DNA from: Aquaticitalea lipolytica
Lineage (GTDB): Bacteria > Bacteroidota > Bacteroidia > Flavobacteriales > Flavobacteriaceae
DNA length: 64,000 nt
Reading direction: 5' to 3'
NCBI RefSeq assembly: GCF_014641635.1
Contig: NZ_BMIC01000001.1
Coordinates: forward strand, 496,001 to 560,000
The first letter of the stretch is position 1. Every line of letters begins with the position of its first letter. The position numbers and the translations under genes were made by a program. The notes below the pieces were generated by a model. That model searched no databases. It saw only the letters and a list, made by a program, of their open reading frames with translations, and had not been told where the DNA came from. Below are positions 47,172-55,300 of the stretch, piece after piece.

Positions 47172-47585
47172 TTAAAACTCCATACGCTTATTAAAATAAT
47201 GCTTCAATAATGGTACTTGTATAAATAGCATTACAGCACACATTAATATAGCATAAAATGAAGTTTGCGAAAATCTAAATCCAGATACAGCATTTGTTAC
47301 TCTATTGTTAGAAAATATACTATAATCAATAGTATCAAACCAATTTTTGCTTTCTGGCTGAGTTCCAAAAACTGAAAAAGCAACCAATACTAAAGCACAA
47401 CCAAAAAGAAGAACCCAAAACTTATTAGAAATAAGTGGCTTATAAACTGTTGTACTCGGTTTTGCAATAGCTTCAACCTGTGACATTACATGAGCTGTAA
47501 AGTTAAAAGAAGGCGTTTCTAAAGTCGCATCTTTCATAGCTTTATCAACTAATTTTTCGATATGTTTATCTACGTTCTCGCTCAT
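47172..47585 (-). CDS. Membrane anti-sigma-like protein
   Basis: Protein of about 137 residues. The ATG at 47585 (MSENVDKHIEKLVDKAM) is preferred; one 3 codons earlier is possible. A cytoplasmic helical N-terminus is followed by two membrane helices (FWVLLFGCALVLVAFSVFG and FYAILMCAVMLFIQVPLL). It overlaps the ECF sigma gene and is probably its membrane-bound partner or regulator. This is inferred from context and topology. Confidence 0.6.
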   Translation of the reverse strand: MSENVDKHIEKLVDKAMKDATLETPSFNFTAHVMSQVEAIAKPSTTVYKPLISNKFWVLLFGCALVLVAFSVFGTQPESKNWFDTIDYSIFSNNRVTNAVSGFRFSQTSFYAILMCAVMLFIQVPLLKHYFNKRMEF

Positions 47586-48153
47586 AATGTTCAATAATTT
47601 CTGGTTCTAAATTCGCTTTTAAAATTGAGGTTAATTTTTTCCTGCTTCTAAAAAGCTTTACTTTTACATTGTTTGCAGTTAAGCCAACAACTTTTGCAAT
47701 CTCGTCTAACGATTGCTCTTCAAAGTAGTATAAAGTTAGTAAAAAACTATCGTCTGGCGGCAATAATTCTAAACATGCTTTTATGGCTTGCTGTCGTTCT
47801 TCTTCAACCATATTCTCAAGAGCATTATCAATAGTTTTCACTTGATGCTCTGTGTACTCGTCAATAGCAACTTTAAGTTGTTCTTTTTTGTTTTTTTTCA
47901 ATCTGTCTAAACAACTATTATAAGTCACTTTGTAAATCCATGTCGAAAATTTTGAATCGCCTTTAAACTTGCTCAACGATTTAAACACTTTTATAAAAGT
48001 ATCTTGCGCAACCTCTTCAGCCTCTTCTCTATTCTTCAACATTTTTAACGACAATGTAAACACTAAATCTTTGTAACGATCTACCAACACACTAAATGCG
48101 TTAGAGTCGCCAGCAATGATTTGATTGATGATTTTTTCGTCGTTGGTGGTCAT
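47566..48153 (-). CDS. ECF RNA polymerase sigma factor
   Basis: Sigma-70 family protein of 195 residues. Region 2 has YKDLVFTLSLKMLKNREEAEEVAQDTF and FSTWIYKVTYNSCLDRLKK. Region 4 has LPPDDSFLLTLYYFEEQSLDEIA and a DNA-binding helix, VVGLTANNVKVKLFRSRKKL. It is divergent from the DUF6249-like gene, which may be its target. Confidence 0.92.
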   Translation of the reverse strand: MTTNDEKIINQIIAGDSNAFSVLVDRYKDLVFTLSLKMLKNREEAEEVAQDTFIKVFKSLSKFKGDSKFSTWIYKVTYNSCLDRLKKNKKEQLKVAIDEYTEHQVKTIDNALENMVEEERQQAIKACLELLPPDDSFLLTLYYFEEQSLDEIAKVVGLTANNVKVKLFRSRKKLTSILKANLEPEIIEHYERERR

Positions 48154-48298
48154 TTGTATATAAAGACGACAACACGTTGCTTAAGGTTACACATTTTTAA
48201 TAAAAATATTTTTTTTTAATTTATGTGTAACCAAATTTTAAAACCTGTCGTCATAAGCTATGAACACATTAAAATTAATCAATTTAAAACGAACAATT

Positions 48299-48646
48299 AT
48301 GGGATCAGAATTAATTATTATACCAGTAATATTTGGTGCAATTTTCGGAGTATTTTATTTATACTTCTCTACCAGAAACAAAGAGCGTTTGGCACTAATA
48401 GAAAAAGGTGCTGATGCTAGTATTTTTATGAAAGGCAAGCAGCAAGCTGCGCCAATTTGGAAAGTACTTATTTTAAACCTAGCTTTATTATTAATGGGTA
48501 TTGGTATTGGTATTTTTATCGCTTCAATTTTACATTATAACTTAGGAGTTGATGACGATGTTGCCTATCCAGGAACTATTTTCTTAATGGCTGGCATTGG
48601 TTTATTTGCTGGCTTTACAATGACTAAAAATTTAGATAAAGAATAA
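48299..48646 (+). CDS. DUF6249-like membrane protein
   Basis: Protein of 115 residues. ATG at 48299 (MGSELIIIPVIFGAIFGVFYLYF) is preferred over one at 48260 because it starts the first helix. Three membrane segments and a conserved ARNKERLALIEKGAD-type cytoplasmic loop (TRNKERLALIEKGADASIF) are seen, as in the small Bacteroidetes proteins DUF6249. It is divergent from the sigma-factor pair. Function unknown. A terminator follows. Confidence 0.75.
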   Translation: MGSELIIIPVIFGAIFGVFYLYFSTRNKERLALIEKGADASIFMKGKQQAAPIWKVLILNLALLLMGIGIGIFIASILHYNLGVDDDVAYPGTIFLMAGIGLFAGFTMTKNLDKE

Positions 48647-48667
48647 TCTTTACTAATCAACCTTAAT

Positions 48668-48703
48668 AAAACTGCCATCCTAACCGATGGCAGTTTTTTT
48701 TTG
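48668..48703 (+). terminator. Intrinsic terminator
   Basis: AAAACTGCCATC (48668-48679) pairs perfectly with GATGGCAGTTTT (48686-48697), loop CTAACC, then a T-run. Confidence 0.85.
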
Positions 48704-48760
48704 ATTTATTTTAGACTTAAGAATTGTATATTTATCACTTCAAATTAAAAAAATCTTCAA

Positions 48761-50548
48761 ATGAAAAAAATTTTAATGCTTGTATGCATTGCTATAACAG
48801 TATCAGCTTGTAAAAAAGATCCAAAAACAAATTCAGAAACAGAGATGACAGTTTCGCCTACAGATTTTCAAACCGTATTAGATGCTTATCATGAAGAGAG
48901 TTTGCAGCTATATCCTTTAAATGCAACTTCTGCTGGAGATAATAGATATAACGACCTTTTTCCTAATGTGCTTTCAGAAGAATTTAAAGCTAAGGAAAAA
49001 GAGTTTTACACTGCTTTTAAGGAAAAGATTAGCTTTTTTAAGGATGCTGATTTAACAGAGAGTGAGCAATTGAGTAAGGCTATTTTAATTTGGGAATGCG
49101 ATATGAATTTATCGCGATTAACCTTTAGAGAAGATTACACACCTATAAATCAAATGTGGACAGTACAACTCAGCATGGGACAATATGCAAGTGGTGAAGG
49201 TGCACAACCTTTTAAAACTGTACAAGATTATAAAAACTGGCTAAAGCGTGTTGATGGCTATTTAGTTTGGATGGCTTATGCTAAAGAACGTATGACTGAA
49301 GGTATTGCTGCAGGACACGTATTACCAAAATCGTTAATTGAAAAAGTATTGCCACAGCTAAAATCGTTAACAACAACAAATTTAGACGAGAACTTATTTT
49401 ACTCGCCTGCAAAAAAATTCCCAGATAGTTTTTCGCCAGAAGATAAAAAAGAACTTACTGATGCTTATAAAGTTATGGTATTAAACAAAATTGTACCAGC
49501 TTACCATCAGTTACACGATTTTATGAATACTACTTACCTTGAAGCTGGTCGTACAACTAGTGGTATTGCTAGCATACCAAATGGTGAAGCTTATTATAAC
49601 CATCAAATAAAATTATATACAACTACAAATATGACTGCTGATGAAATTCATCAATTAGGATTAAGTGAAGTTGCTCGTATTTTATCTGAAATGGAAAAAG
49701 TAAAAACGCAAGTTGGTTTTAAAGGTGATTTAATTTCGTTTTTCGACCATGTAAGAAACAACAAAGCTTTAATGCCATTTACAAAACCACAACAGGTTAT
49801 TGATAATTTTAATAAAATTCATGCAACCATGAAACCTCAAGTAGATCGTTTATTCGATTTGCAACCAAAAACAGCTTTTGAAGTTCGTCGTACCGAAGCT
49901 TTTAGAGAAAATTCAGCAAGTGCAGAGTACAATCCAGGTTCTTTAGATGGTACACGTCCAGGTATATTTTATACACCAATACCAGATGCTACAAAGTATA
50001 ATGTGTTTTCTGACGAGTCGTTGTTTTTACACGAAGCCATTCCTGGACACCATTTTCAAATTTCATTACAACAAGAAAACCAAGATTTGCCAGCCTTTAG
50101 AAAAACGCTTTGGTATAGTGCTTATGGCGAAGGTTGGGCTTTATACTCTGAGTCGTTAGGAAAAGAGTTAGGCTTATACACAGACCCTTATCAGTATTTT
50201 GGAATGCTAAGCGCAGAAATGCACAGAGCTATACGCTTGGTAGTCGACACAGGAATACACTCAAAAGGGTGGACACGCGAGCAAGCTATTAAATACTCAT
50301 TACAAAATGAAGCAGAAAGCGAAGAAGGTATTATTTCAGAAATTGAGCGTTATATGGCTAATCCTGGACAAGCTTTATCATACAAAATAGGGCAACTTAA
50401 AATACGTCAGTTACGTGCAAAAGCAGAATCGGAATTAGGTGATAAATTTGATATTGCTCAATTTCATAACCAAGTATTAGAATCTGGTTGTTTACCATTA
50501 GCACTTTTAGAAACTAAAATTGATAAGTGGATAGCTTCAAAAAAATAA
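48761..50548 (+). CDS. DUF885 lipoprotein, putative metallopeptidase
   Basis: Lipoprotein of 595 residues with lipobox TVSAC. The DUF885 domain has the zinc motif LFLHEAIPGHHFQISLQ, a variant HExxPGHH, and GEGWALYSESLGKELGLY with a possible third ligand. RPGIFYTPIPD and WTREQAIKYSL are also typical. Family members are poorly characterised probable peptidases of the cell envelope. It heads a run with the YIP1 and DoxX genes. Confidence 0.9.
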   Translation: MKKILMLVCIAITVSACKKDPKTNSETEMTVSPTDFQTVLDAYHEESLQLYPLNATSAGDNRYNDLFPNVLSEEFKAKEKEFYTAFKEKISFFKDADLTESEQLSKAILIWECDMNLSRLTFREDYTPINQMWTVQLSMGQYASGEGAQPFKTVQDYKNWLKRVDGYLVWMAYAKERMTEGIAAGHVLPKSLIEKVLPQLKSLTTTNLDENLFYSPAKKFPDSFSPEDKKELTDAYKVMVLNKIVPAYHQLHDFMNTTYLEAGRTTSGIASIPNGEAYYNHQIKLYTTTNMTADEIHQLGLSEVARILSEMEKVKTQVGFKGDLISFFDHVRNNKALMPFTKPQQVIDNFNKIHATMKPQVDRLFDLQPKTAFEVRRTEAFRENSASAEYNPGSLDGTRPGIFYTPIPDATKYNVFSDESLFLHEAIPGHHFQISLQQENQDLPAFRKTLWYSAYGEGWALYSESLGKELGLYTDPYQYFGMLSAEMHRAIRLVVDTGIHSKGWTREQAIKYSLQNEAESEEGIISEIERYMANPGQALSYKIGQLKIRQLRAKAESELGDKFDIAQFHNQVLESGCLPLALLETKIDKWIASKK

Positions 50549-50551
50549 TGA

Positions 50552-51223
50552 ATGACAGACTTACAAGAAGATAATAAATTTGAAGAGTTTGAGCATCTTG
50601 AAGATTTTTCTGATTTAAATACTGAAAATCTAATTTTTGAAATTTGGGTAAAACCTAAAAAGGTTTTCGACTATATTTTAAAGTTCGATCCAACAAAGTA
50701 TGTAGCTATACTATTAGTCATTTCTGCATTTATAGCAACGTTAGAAAGGCTACTCACAAAAAACTTATCCTTAGATGCATACGGTTTTGGTTATTCGGTT
50801 GGAGGTTTAGCAATAGGCACATTACTTACTTGGCTAATGTATTATGTGTCTGCTTGGTTTTTTCGTTTGTTTGGAGCCACTTTTCTAGGAGGAAAAGCAA
50901 ACAATCAAGATTTCAGAACTGTAATTGCTTGGTCTAACATTCCACTAATAGCAGGTATTTTAACTACCTTGTGTATTGTATTATTATATGGTTGGGAAGC
51001 ACCAAGAGAATACTATACACCAGAAAGTGAAATTGAAGGTTATGTGTTTATTGCAGTTGGAATTGTAGATATTGTTTTATCATTATGGTCTATGATGATT
51101 ATGGTAATTGGTGTAATGCGAATACAACATTTTAGTATTGGCAGAGCATTAGCCAATGTATTTTTACCATTACTAATTATAGTCGCTATTGTTGCACTTT
51201 TTGTAATTGGGTTAACATTATAA
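50552..51223 (+). CDS. YIP1 family membrane protein
   Basis: Protein of 223 residues with an acidic cytoplasmic N-terminus (EDNKFEEFEHLEDFSDLN) and five helices typical of the Yip1 domain: YVAILLVISAFIATLE, GGLAIGTLLTWLMYYVSAWFF, VIAWSNIPLIAGILTTL and two more. It starts 4 bases after the DUF885 stop. Function unknown. Confidence 0.82.
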   Translation: MTDLQEDNKFEEFEHLEDFSDLNTENLIFEIWVKPKKVFDYILKFDPTKYVAILLVISAFIATLERLLTKNLSLDAYGFGYSVGGLAIGTLLTWLMYYVSAWFFRLFGATFLGGKANNQDFRTVIAWSNIPLIAGILTTLCIVLLYGWEAPREYYTPESEIEGYVFIAVGIVDIVLSLWSMMIMVIGVMRIQHFSIGRALANVFLPLLIIVAIVALFVIGLTL

Positions 51224-51230
51224 AATAATT

Positions 51231-51584
51231 ATGAACTCACCTTGGCACATTTATCTTATGGCAGCAATGTATATTTTTGCTGGCATTATGCATTTTGTAA
51301 AACCAAAAGCGTACTTGCGTATCATGCCTCGCTATTTGCCATACCATAAATTATTAGTACAATTAAGTGGAGTTGCCGAAATAGGTTTAGGAATAGGCTT
51401 GTGTTTTGCAGCTACTAAAGATGTTGCTATATATGGTATTATAGCAATGCTAACGGGTTTTTTATTAGTGCATTTTTATATGCTCTCTGGCGAAAAAGAA
51501 GGTGCTGGTATACCAAAATGGATACTTATTTTACGTATACCTTTGCAGTTTTTTTTAATGTATTGGGCTTACTATTACCTATAA
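51231..51584 (+). CDS. DoxX family membrane protein
   Basis: Small membrane protein of 117 residues with four helices and the DoxX pattern AAMYIFAGIMHFVKPKAYLRI, LVQLSGVAEIGLGIGL and a conserved C-terminal PLQFFLMYWAYYYL. Such proteins may form quinone- or thiol-linked redox complexes. It ends the DUF885 operon. Its stop codon lies at the very edge of repeat module B1, so insertion B began immediately after this gene. Confidence 0.85.
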   Translation: MNSPWHIYLMAAMYIFAGIMHFVKPKAYLRIMPRYLPYHKLLVQLSGVAEIGLGIGLCFAATKDVAIYGIIAMLTGFLLVHFYMLSGEKEGAGIPKWILILRIPLQFFLMYWAYYYL

Positions 51585-51656
51585 AATTACGTGTAACTAC
51601 GTATTGATTATTTGGTTTTTTAAACCTAACTTCGTTTAACTATCGATATCGTCGCA
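51582..51656 (+). repeat. Interspersed module, copy B1
   Basis: Third copy of the module. It has an imperfect TACGTGT-AA-CTACGTA palindrome (51588-51603), the decamer TTCGTTTAAC (51631-51640) and CGATATCG (51644-51651). Compared with copies A1, A2 and B3 the 22 bases between the CGATAT and ATATCG half-sites are missing. Confidence 0.8.
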
Positions 51657-51706
51657 TTGTGCAACACTTGAGAAAATCCTGAATTTCAATTAAAACTCAC
51701 ATTCCA

Positions 51707-52309
51707 TTGAATAAGAAAAAAGAACAATTTGAATTTGTTTATGTTGAAAATGACGGAACAGTGCGTGAATTGGATAATGAAGAAATTGAGTATTTACAAA
51801 CTGAATTTGAACCAACTGATGGAGCAAGACCATATATTAAGAGTAGTTATGAACAACTAACACCTGACAAGAAGATCTTAGGTTTTCTTAATAGAAATAA
51901 AGTTCCAGAAAACATTGAAATAACAGAAACAGATATTCGATATACGGAATTTGGGTTCCCAATAAATATATGTAGCTCGAACAGAATTATAGAATTACAC
52001 GTAGGAATATTTAGTGTATATATTCTTGGTGGTTGGGACGTTGTAGTAGAAGATTTTACTTTTACTCTTACGAATACTCAAAATGGACAAATAATTAATC
52101 CAAGAGATACACAATGGAGAATTCAATCTTATGAATTTGGAGAACTGGCGAAAAAAATAAAAATTCTCGATATTCCAGAAAGAGGTAATTATCGGATTGA
52201 TTTTAAGAACCTAGACAGTTTAAAGGTTTGGAAAGCAAGATTACCATTGATATACAGAGTTTTCAGCAAACCTATCGAGAAACAAAATATCCAAATAATC
52301 ATTTTATAA
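51707..52309 (+). CDS. Orphan cassette protein, unknown function
   Basis: Protein of 200 residues from a TTG start; no ATG fits the reading frame near the 5' end. It is soluble and acidic, without signal peptide. It begins NKKKEQFEFVYVENDG, and a beta-rich middle contains IIELHVGIFSVYILGGWDVVVEDF. The family is not recognised. It lies 50 bases after the 5' core of its cassette and is followed 21 bases later by the attC-like 3' core. Confidence 0.6.
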   Translation: MNKKKEQFEFVYVENDGTVRELDNEEIEYLQTEFEPTDGARPYIKSSYEQLTPDKKILGFLNRNKVPENIEITETDIRYTEFGFPINICSSNRIIELHVGIFSVYILGGWDVVVEDFTFTLTNTQNGQIINPRDTQWRIQSYEFGELAKKIKILDIPERGNYRIDFKNLDSLKVWKARLPLIYRVFSKPIEKQNIQIIIL

Positions 52310-52329
52310 ATATTTGAGTAAACAAAAAC

Positions 52330-52504
52330 GTTTTACAACACCATGTATAATTAATTGCTTGCTTCTCGCATACTTATTAAACCTCAAACCTCATTCCACA
52401 ACAAAACCAAAAAAAGGCATCAATAATTATAAAATTACGTATAACTACGTATTGATTATTTCGCATTTTAAAACTAACTTCGTTTAACAATCAATATCGT
52501 CGTA
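52330..52504 (+). repeat. attC-like site joined to module copy B2
   Basis: The core GTTTTACAAC (52330-52339) is followed by TATAATTAATTG (52346-52357), which pairs with CAATAATTATA (52421-52431) leaving one bulged base. The loop holds a decayed copy of the 3' end of the dipeptidase gene (52377-52420). Then come TACGTATAACTACGTA (52436-52451), TTCGTTTAAC (52479-52488) and a shortened AATATCG dyad remnant. The stretch is closely repeated at 53638-53833. Confidence 0.75.
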
Positions 52505-52522
52505 TTGTGTAGCATTTGAGAA

Positions 52523-53173
52523 ATGAAGAACATAGGAATAATATTAATAATCTTTTTTGCTTTGAGTTGTAATAACAAAACAAATAAAAAACCGACTGAA
52601 AAAGTGAAAATTGAATACCTCAGTTCAAATTATAAAAACGAGACAGAAGAAAAAATTGAGTTTAGTCGAATTGTAAAAGACAGTTCAAATCTGAATTTAA
52701 TAGAAGGAGAAATAAGTTTTGATGAAAATTACAACACACTTCAGAAAATAACTAATAAAAAAATAGTGTTGGAACCTGAAGTTGACTCAATAAAATCTGC
52801 TCTAAAAAATAAGGGTTACCGAGAGAGTTTTGACAATATTGGAAAAATCATTTTTGTACAGATGCAACCTAAAAATGAAAATGATTTTCAGGTTTTAGAT
52901 TTACTACATTCAATGGAAGAAAAGATTCATGAAGAATTGAATAGCAATGGATTAGGAGAATGGGCAGCAGGCGATTTAGGCCCAGGTGGCGCTAACATGC
53001 TTTTTAAAGTTACTGAATGGGAAAAGTCGGTACAGTTGATTATGGGAATTCTTAATCAAGAGAATCTGTTAGATAAAAGTTTAATAATGAAAAGATTGAA
53101 TACAGCAGAAGATGATTGGAACTATGAAATCATCTATCCAATTGATTATAATGGAGTATTTAATCAAATGTAA
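52523..53173 (+). CDS. Orphan cassette lipoprotein
   Basis: Protein of 216 residues with lipoprotein signal MKNIGIILIIFFALSC (lipobox ALSC). The mature part is charged, with an alpha/beta stretch IVLEPEVDSIKSALKNKGY and AAGDLGPGGANMLFKVTEWEKS. No family recognised. The ATG is 10 bases after the 5' core and the stop is 7 bases before the 3' core, leaving almost no non-coding sequence in the cassette, as is usual in integrons. Confidence 0.65.
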   Translation: MKNIGIILIIFFALSCNNKTNKKPTEKVKIEYLSSNYKNETEEKIEFSRIVKDSSNLNLIEGEISFDENYNTLQKITNKKIVLEPEVDSIKSALKNKGYRESFDNIGKIIFVQMQPKNENDFQVLDLLHSMEEKIHEELNSNGLGEWAAGDLGPGGANMLFKVTEWEKSVQLIMGILNQENLLDKSLIMKRLNTAEDDWNYEIIYPIDYNGVFNQM

Positions 53174-53190
53174 AAAAACGCTACACAACA

Positions 53191-53631
53191 ATGTATAATA
53201 TAAAAAAAACGACATTCTTACTATTTTCAGTATTATTAATCGGACTTACTACGAGTGCTCAGGAATTGACTTGCTCGGATTTTAAGAATGGAAATTTCTT
53301 TGTTCCAGCAGATAATCAAACTATTCTGGCATATAAAATAATCCGAAATGGAAATCAACAAACTGAAATAGTTGAAGACCCAGAAAATATTCTTGGAATG
53401 GATTTTAATAAAACTGCATACGAGATAATTGAATGGATTGATGATTGTACATACCGACTCAAGTATGACGAATCAAAAATGGAATTAAGCGAATATGAAA
53501 AATTCTTAAATGACAATAATGGGGTTTTGAATGAAATGGTAAAAATTGAAGGAAAATGTTTCTATTTTAAATCAACATTAAATGTGAATGGAGAAACACA
53601 ATCTATAACTGGAAAAATATGCAAAGAATAA
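53191..53631 (+). CDS. Orphan exported protein, start codon inside an attC-like core
   Basis: Protein of 146 residues with signal peptide YNIKKTTFLLFSVLLIGLTTSAQ. The mature domain has four Cys (ELTCSDFKNGNF, DDCTYRL, GKCFYF, KICKE), probably two disulfides. No family recognised. Its ATG is the ATG of the sequence ACAACAATGTATAAT, which elsewhere here is the non-coding left arm of the attC-like site. So this gene was joined directly to the end of the preceding cassette. Confidence 0.65.
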   Translation: MYNIKKTTFLLFSVLLIGLTTSAQELTCSDFKNGNFFVPADNQTILAYKIIRNGNQQTEIVEDPENILGMDFNKTAYEIIEWIDDCTYRLKYDESKMELSEYEKFLNDNNGVLNEMVKIEGKCFYFKSTLNVNGETQSITGKICKE

Positions 53632-53637
53632 AATACT

Positions 53638-53833
53638 ATGCACAACACCATGTATAATTAATTACTTGCTTCTGTCCTACTTATTATACCTCAAACCTCA
53701 TTCCACCACAAAACCAAAAAAAGGCATCAATAATTATAAAATTACGTAGAACTACGTATTGATTATTTCGCTTTTTAAAACTAACTTCGTTTAACTATCG
53801 ATATAGATAATTGAAACAATCCATATCGTCGCA
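53638..53833 (+). repeat. attC-like site joined to module copy B3
   Basis: Near-duplicate of 52330-52504. It has the core ATGCACAAC, arms TATAATTAATTA (53653-53664) and CAATAATTATA (53728-53738), the dipeptidase-tail remnant (53688-53727), TACGTAG/CTACGTA (53743-53758), TTCGTTTAAC (53786-53795) and a full CGATAT (53799-53804) / ATATCG (53823-53828) dyad. Confidence 0.8.
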
Positions 53834-53860
53834 TTGTAACCAATTTGAGAAAACCAACAA

Positions 53861-54430
53861 ATGATATTTTTAATTCAAGAACCTTTTCCTTTCCAAAAAA
53901 CACTACTGATTGCATTAATTGGTGCTATAATTGGACAAACTCTGATTTTATTAATCAGTTGGATAAAGAGAAAAATTGATTTATCGAGAAAAAAACAAAT
54001 GATTCTCAATGACCTAAATAATCAGAACAAAATTTTGGATGAATTAACGAGAAAACATTTGGAATTGAGACAGTTATTTGAAATGAGGCAAACCGACCAA
54101 TTTACAACGAGTATCTTCCAAGTTCTACAACTAGATATCTATCAAAGTGTTCCTAAAAATGAACTTTATTTAATTTTCAAAAAAAACTTATCAATACTCG
54201 TAGATATTTATAAATCAATCGAATTTCTAAAACAAAATGGACCATATTGGATTTATAAGGATTATTTAGAAAAATCCGAATTACATCTTGAAGAAAAAAA
54301 GAATGATGAAAACCATAATTTACATTGTGAGACTGAACTTGGTTTTATGGATATTGGAATAAAGAACATTGAAAATAATATCACTACTATAAAGGAAACA
54401 AAAGCAAAAATTAAAATACTAACGGATTAA
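53861..54430 (+). CDS. Orphan cassette membrane coiled-coil protein
   Basis: Protein of 189 residues. One N-terminal helix (TLLIALIGAIIGQTLILLISW) is followed by a basic KRKID stop-transfer stretch and a mostly helical cytoplasmic part with coiled-coil character (LNDLNNQNKILDELTRKHLELRQLF) and a C-terminal IKNIENNITTIKETKAKIKI. It resembles small membrane-anchored proteins of unknown role found in cassette arrays. It is 18 bases after the 5' core and 4 bases before the 3' core. Confidence 0.62.
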   Translation: MIFLIQEPFPFQKTLLIALIGAIIGQTLILLISWIKRKIDLSRKKQMILNDLNNQNKILDELTRKHLELRQLFEMRQTDQFTTSIFQVLQLDIYQSVPKNELYLIFKKNLSILVDIYKSIEFLKQNGPYWIYKDYLEKSELHLEEKKNDENHNLHCETELGFMDIGIKNIENNITTIKETKAKIKILTD

Positions 54431-54434
54431 AAAA

Positions 54435-54574
54435 CTGGTTACAACAAAGCATAAAATTAATGGCTGGTTCTAGTCTACTTGGAAAATTCCTGCGGAATTT
54501 TCCGCTGGCAAGTTTCTATTTACTAAATTAGTGCTTAAACGTGCCACTAATATTATACGTAACCGTTAAACGAA
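54435..54574 (+). repeat. attC-like site closing insertion B
   Basis: The core TGGTTACAAC (54435-54444) is followed by GCATAAAATTAATGGC (54448-54463). This pairs with GCCACTAATATTATAC (54543-54558) in 13 of 16 positions, and GTTAAACGAA closes the site at 54565-54574. The loop holds a perfect 10-bp hairpin GGAAAATTCC/GGAATTTTCC (54481-54503). The layout matches the site at 20273-20411. Confidence 0.65.
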
Positions 54575-54585
54575 CCCTCAAACTC

Positions 54586-55272
54586 TCACTCCACCACAAA
54601 ATCAAAATAAGTATCAGGAAAAGGTTCCCAACGTAAAGTAAAATGCCACCATTCTTTTGGGTAGTTTCTAAAATTATGCTTTAACATAACCGTTTGTAAT
54701 AATTGCCTATTGGCTTTTTGTGCTTCAGTAATATTGTCATAATCTACCCAAGATTGCTCACCAAAAAAATCGTAAGGGCTTCCCATATCTAAAGGCACTC
54801 CTGTTTTGCCATCTGTAAGCGTTAAATCTAGCGTACTCCCACGACTATGCCCAGAACGTGTGGCAATATATTCTTCTTTAAACAAATCTTTTTTAGCCAC
54901 ATCTGGATAAAATTGTTGCTTATTTATAGTGTCATTCAAATCGGTTGCCCAATGCATAAAATGGTTTACTGCACGTTGTGGTCGGTAACCATCATACACT
55001 TTTAAGCATATATTTTGCACTTCGAGTTCTTCTTTTACAAGCCTTAAAGCTTGCGCAGCTTGCTCTGTTAGTATTAACTCGTTTGAGGCATAACCATCAA
55101 TGGTATCTCCAACAAAATTATTACTTGTATAATAACGTAACTCTACATCTAAATCTGGTATTACAGATTTAACATACACAAACCCTTCAGGTAAAACTGG
55201 AACATCTTGCTTTGTAAAGGCAAAAGCAATACTTATAAAGGCAACAATAATTATGTTGTGTTTTAATCTCAT
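54586..55272 (-). CDS. ddpX: D-alanyl-D-alanine dipeptidase (VanX/DdpX-like)
   Basis: Zinc dipeptidase of peptidase family M15D, 228 residues, with signal peptide (NIIIVAFISIAFAFT). The substrate Arg is in YDGYRPQRAVNHF, the zinc ligands are in SGHSRGSTLDLTL and EWWHFTLRWE, with the catalytic Glu in the last. It would cleave D-Ala-D-Ala from cell-wall turnover in the periplasm. The single gene without a vanHA context suggests a recycling role rather than glycopeptide resistance. Fragments of its 3' end occur in repeats at 52377 and 53688. Confidence 0.9.
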   Translation of the reverse strand: MRLKHNIIIVAFISIAFAFTKQDVPVLPEGFVYVKSVIPDLDVELRYYTSNNFVGDTIDGYASNELILTEQAAQALRLVKEELEVQNICLKVYDGYRPQRAVNHFMHWATDLNDTINKQQFYPDVAKKDLFKEEYIATRSGHSRGSTLDLTLTDGKTGVPLDMGSPYDFFGEQSWVDYDNITEAQKANRQLLQTVMLKHNFRNYPKEWWHFTLRWEPFPDTYFDFVVE

Positions 55273-55300
55273 AAAGGCTAATTTAGAAAAAAATTAGGCT

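Larger units (their letters stand above)
51631..54574 (+). mobile_element. Cassette insertion B (CALIN-like)
   Basis: Block bracketed by TTCGTTTAAC (51631-51640) and GTTAAACGAA (54565-54574), the same inverted decamers as insertion A. It holds four orphan genes. The unit ends are TTGTGCAAC/GTTTTACAAC (51657, 52339; 7 of 9 complementary), TTGTGTAGC/GCTACACAAC (52505, 53189; 9 of 9) and TTGTAACCA/TGGTTACAAC (53834, 54444; 9 of 9). The fourth gene (53191) has a 3' core ATGCACAAC (53638-53646) but no matching 5' core. No integrase is present. It lies between a DoxX gene and a dipeptidase gene. Confidence 0.7.

Noticed and set aside
54586-55272. Glycopeptide (vancomycin) resistance role for the VanX-like gene
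   Set aside because: No vanH, vanA or vanRS neighbours, and a Gram-negative envelope; cell-wall recycling is more likely.
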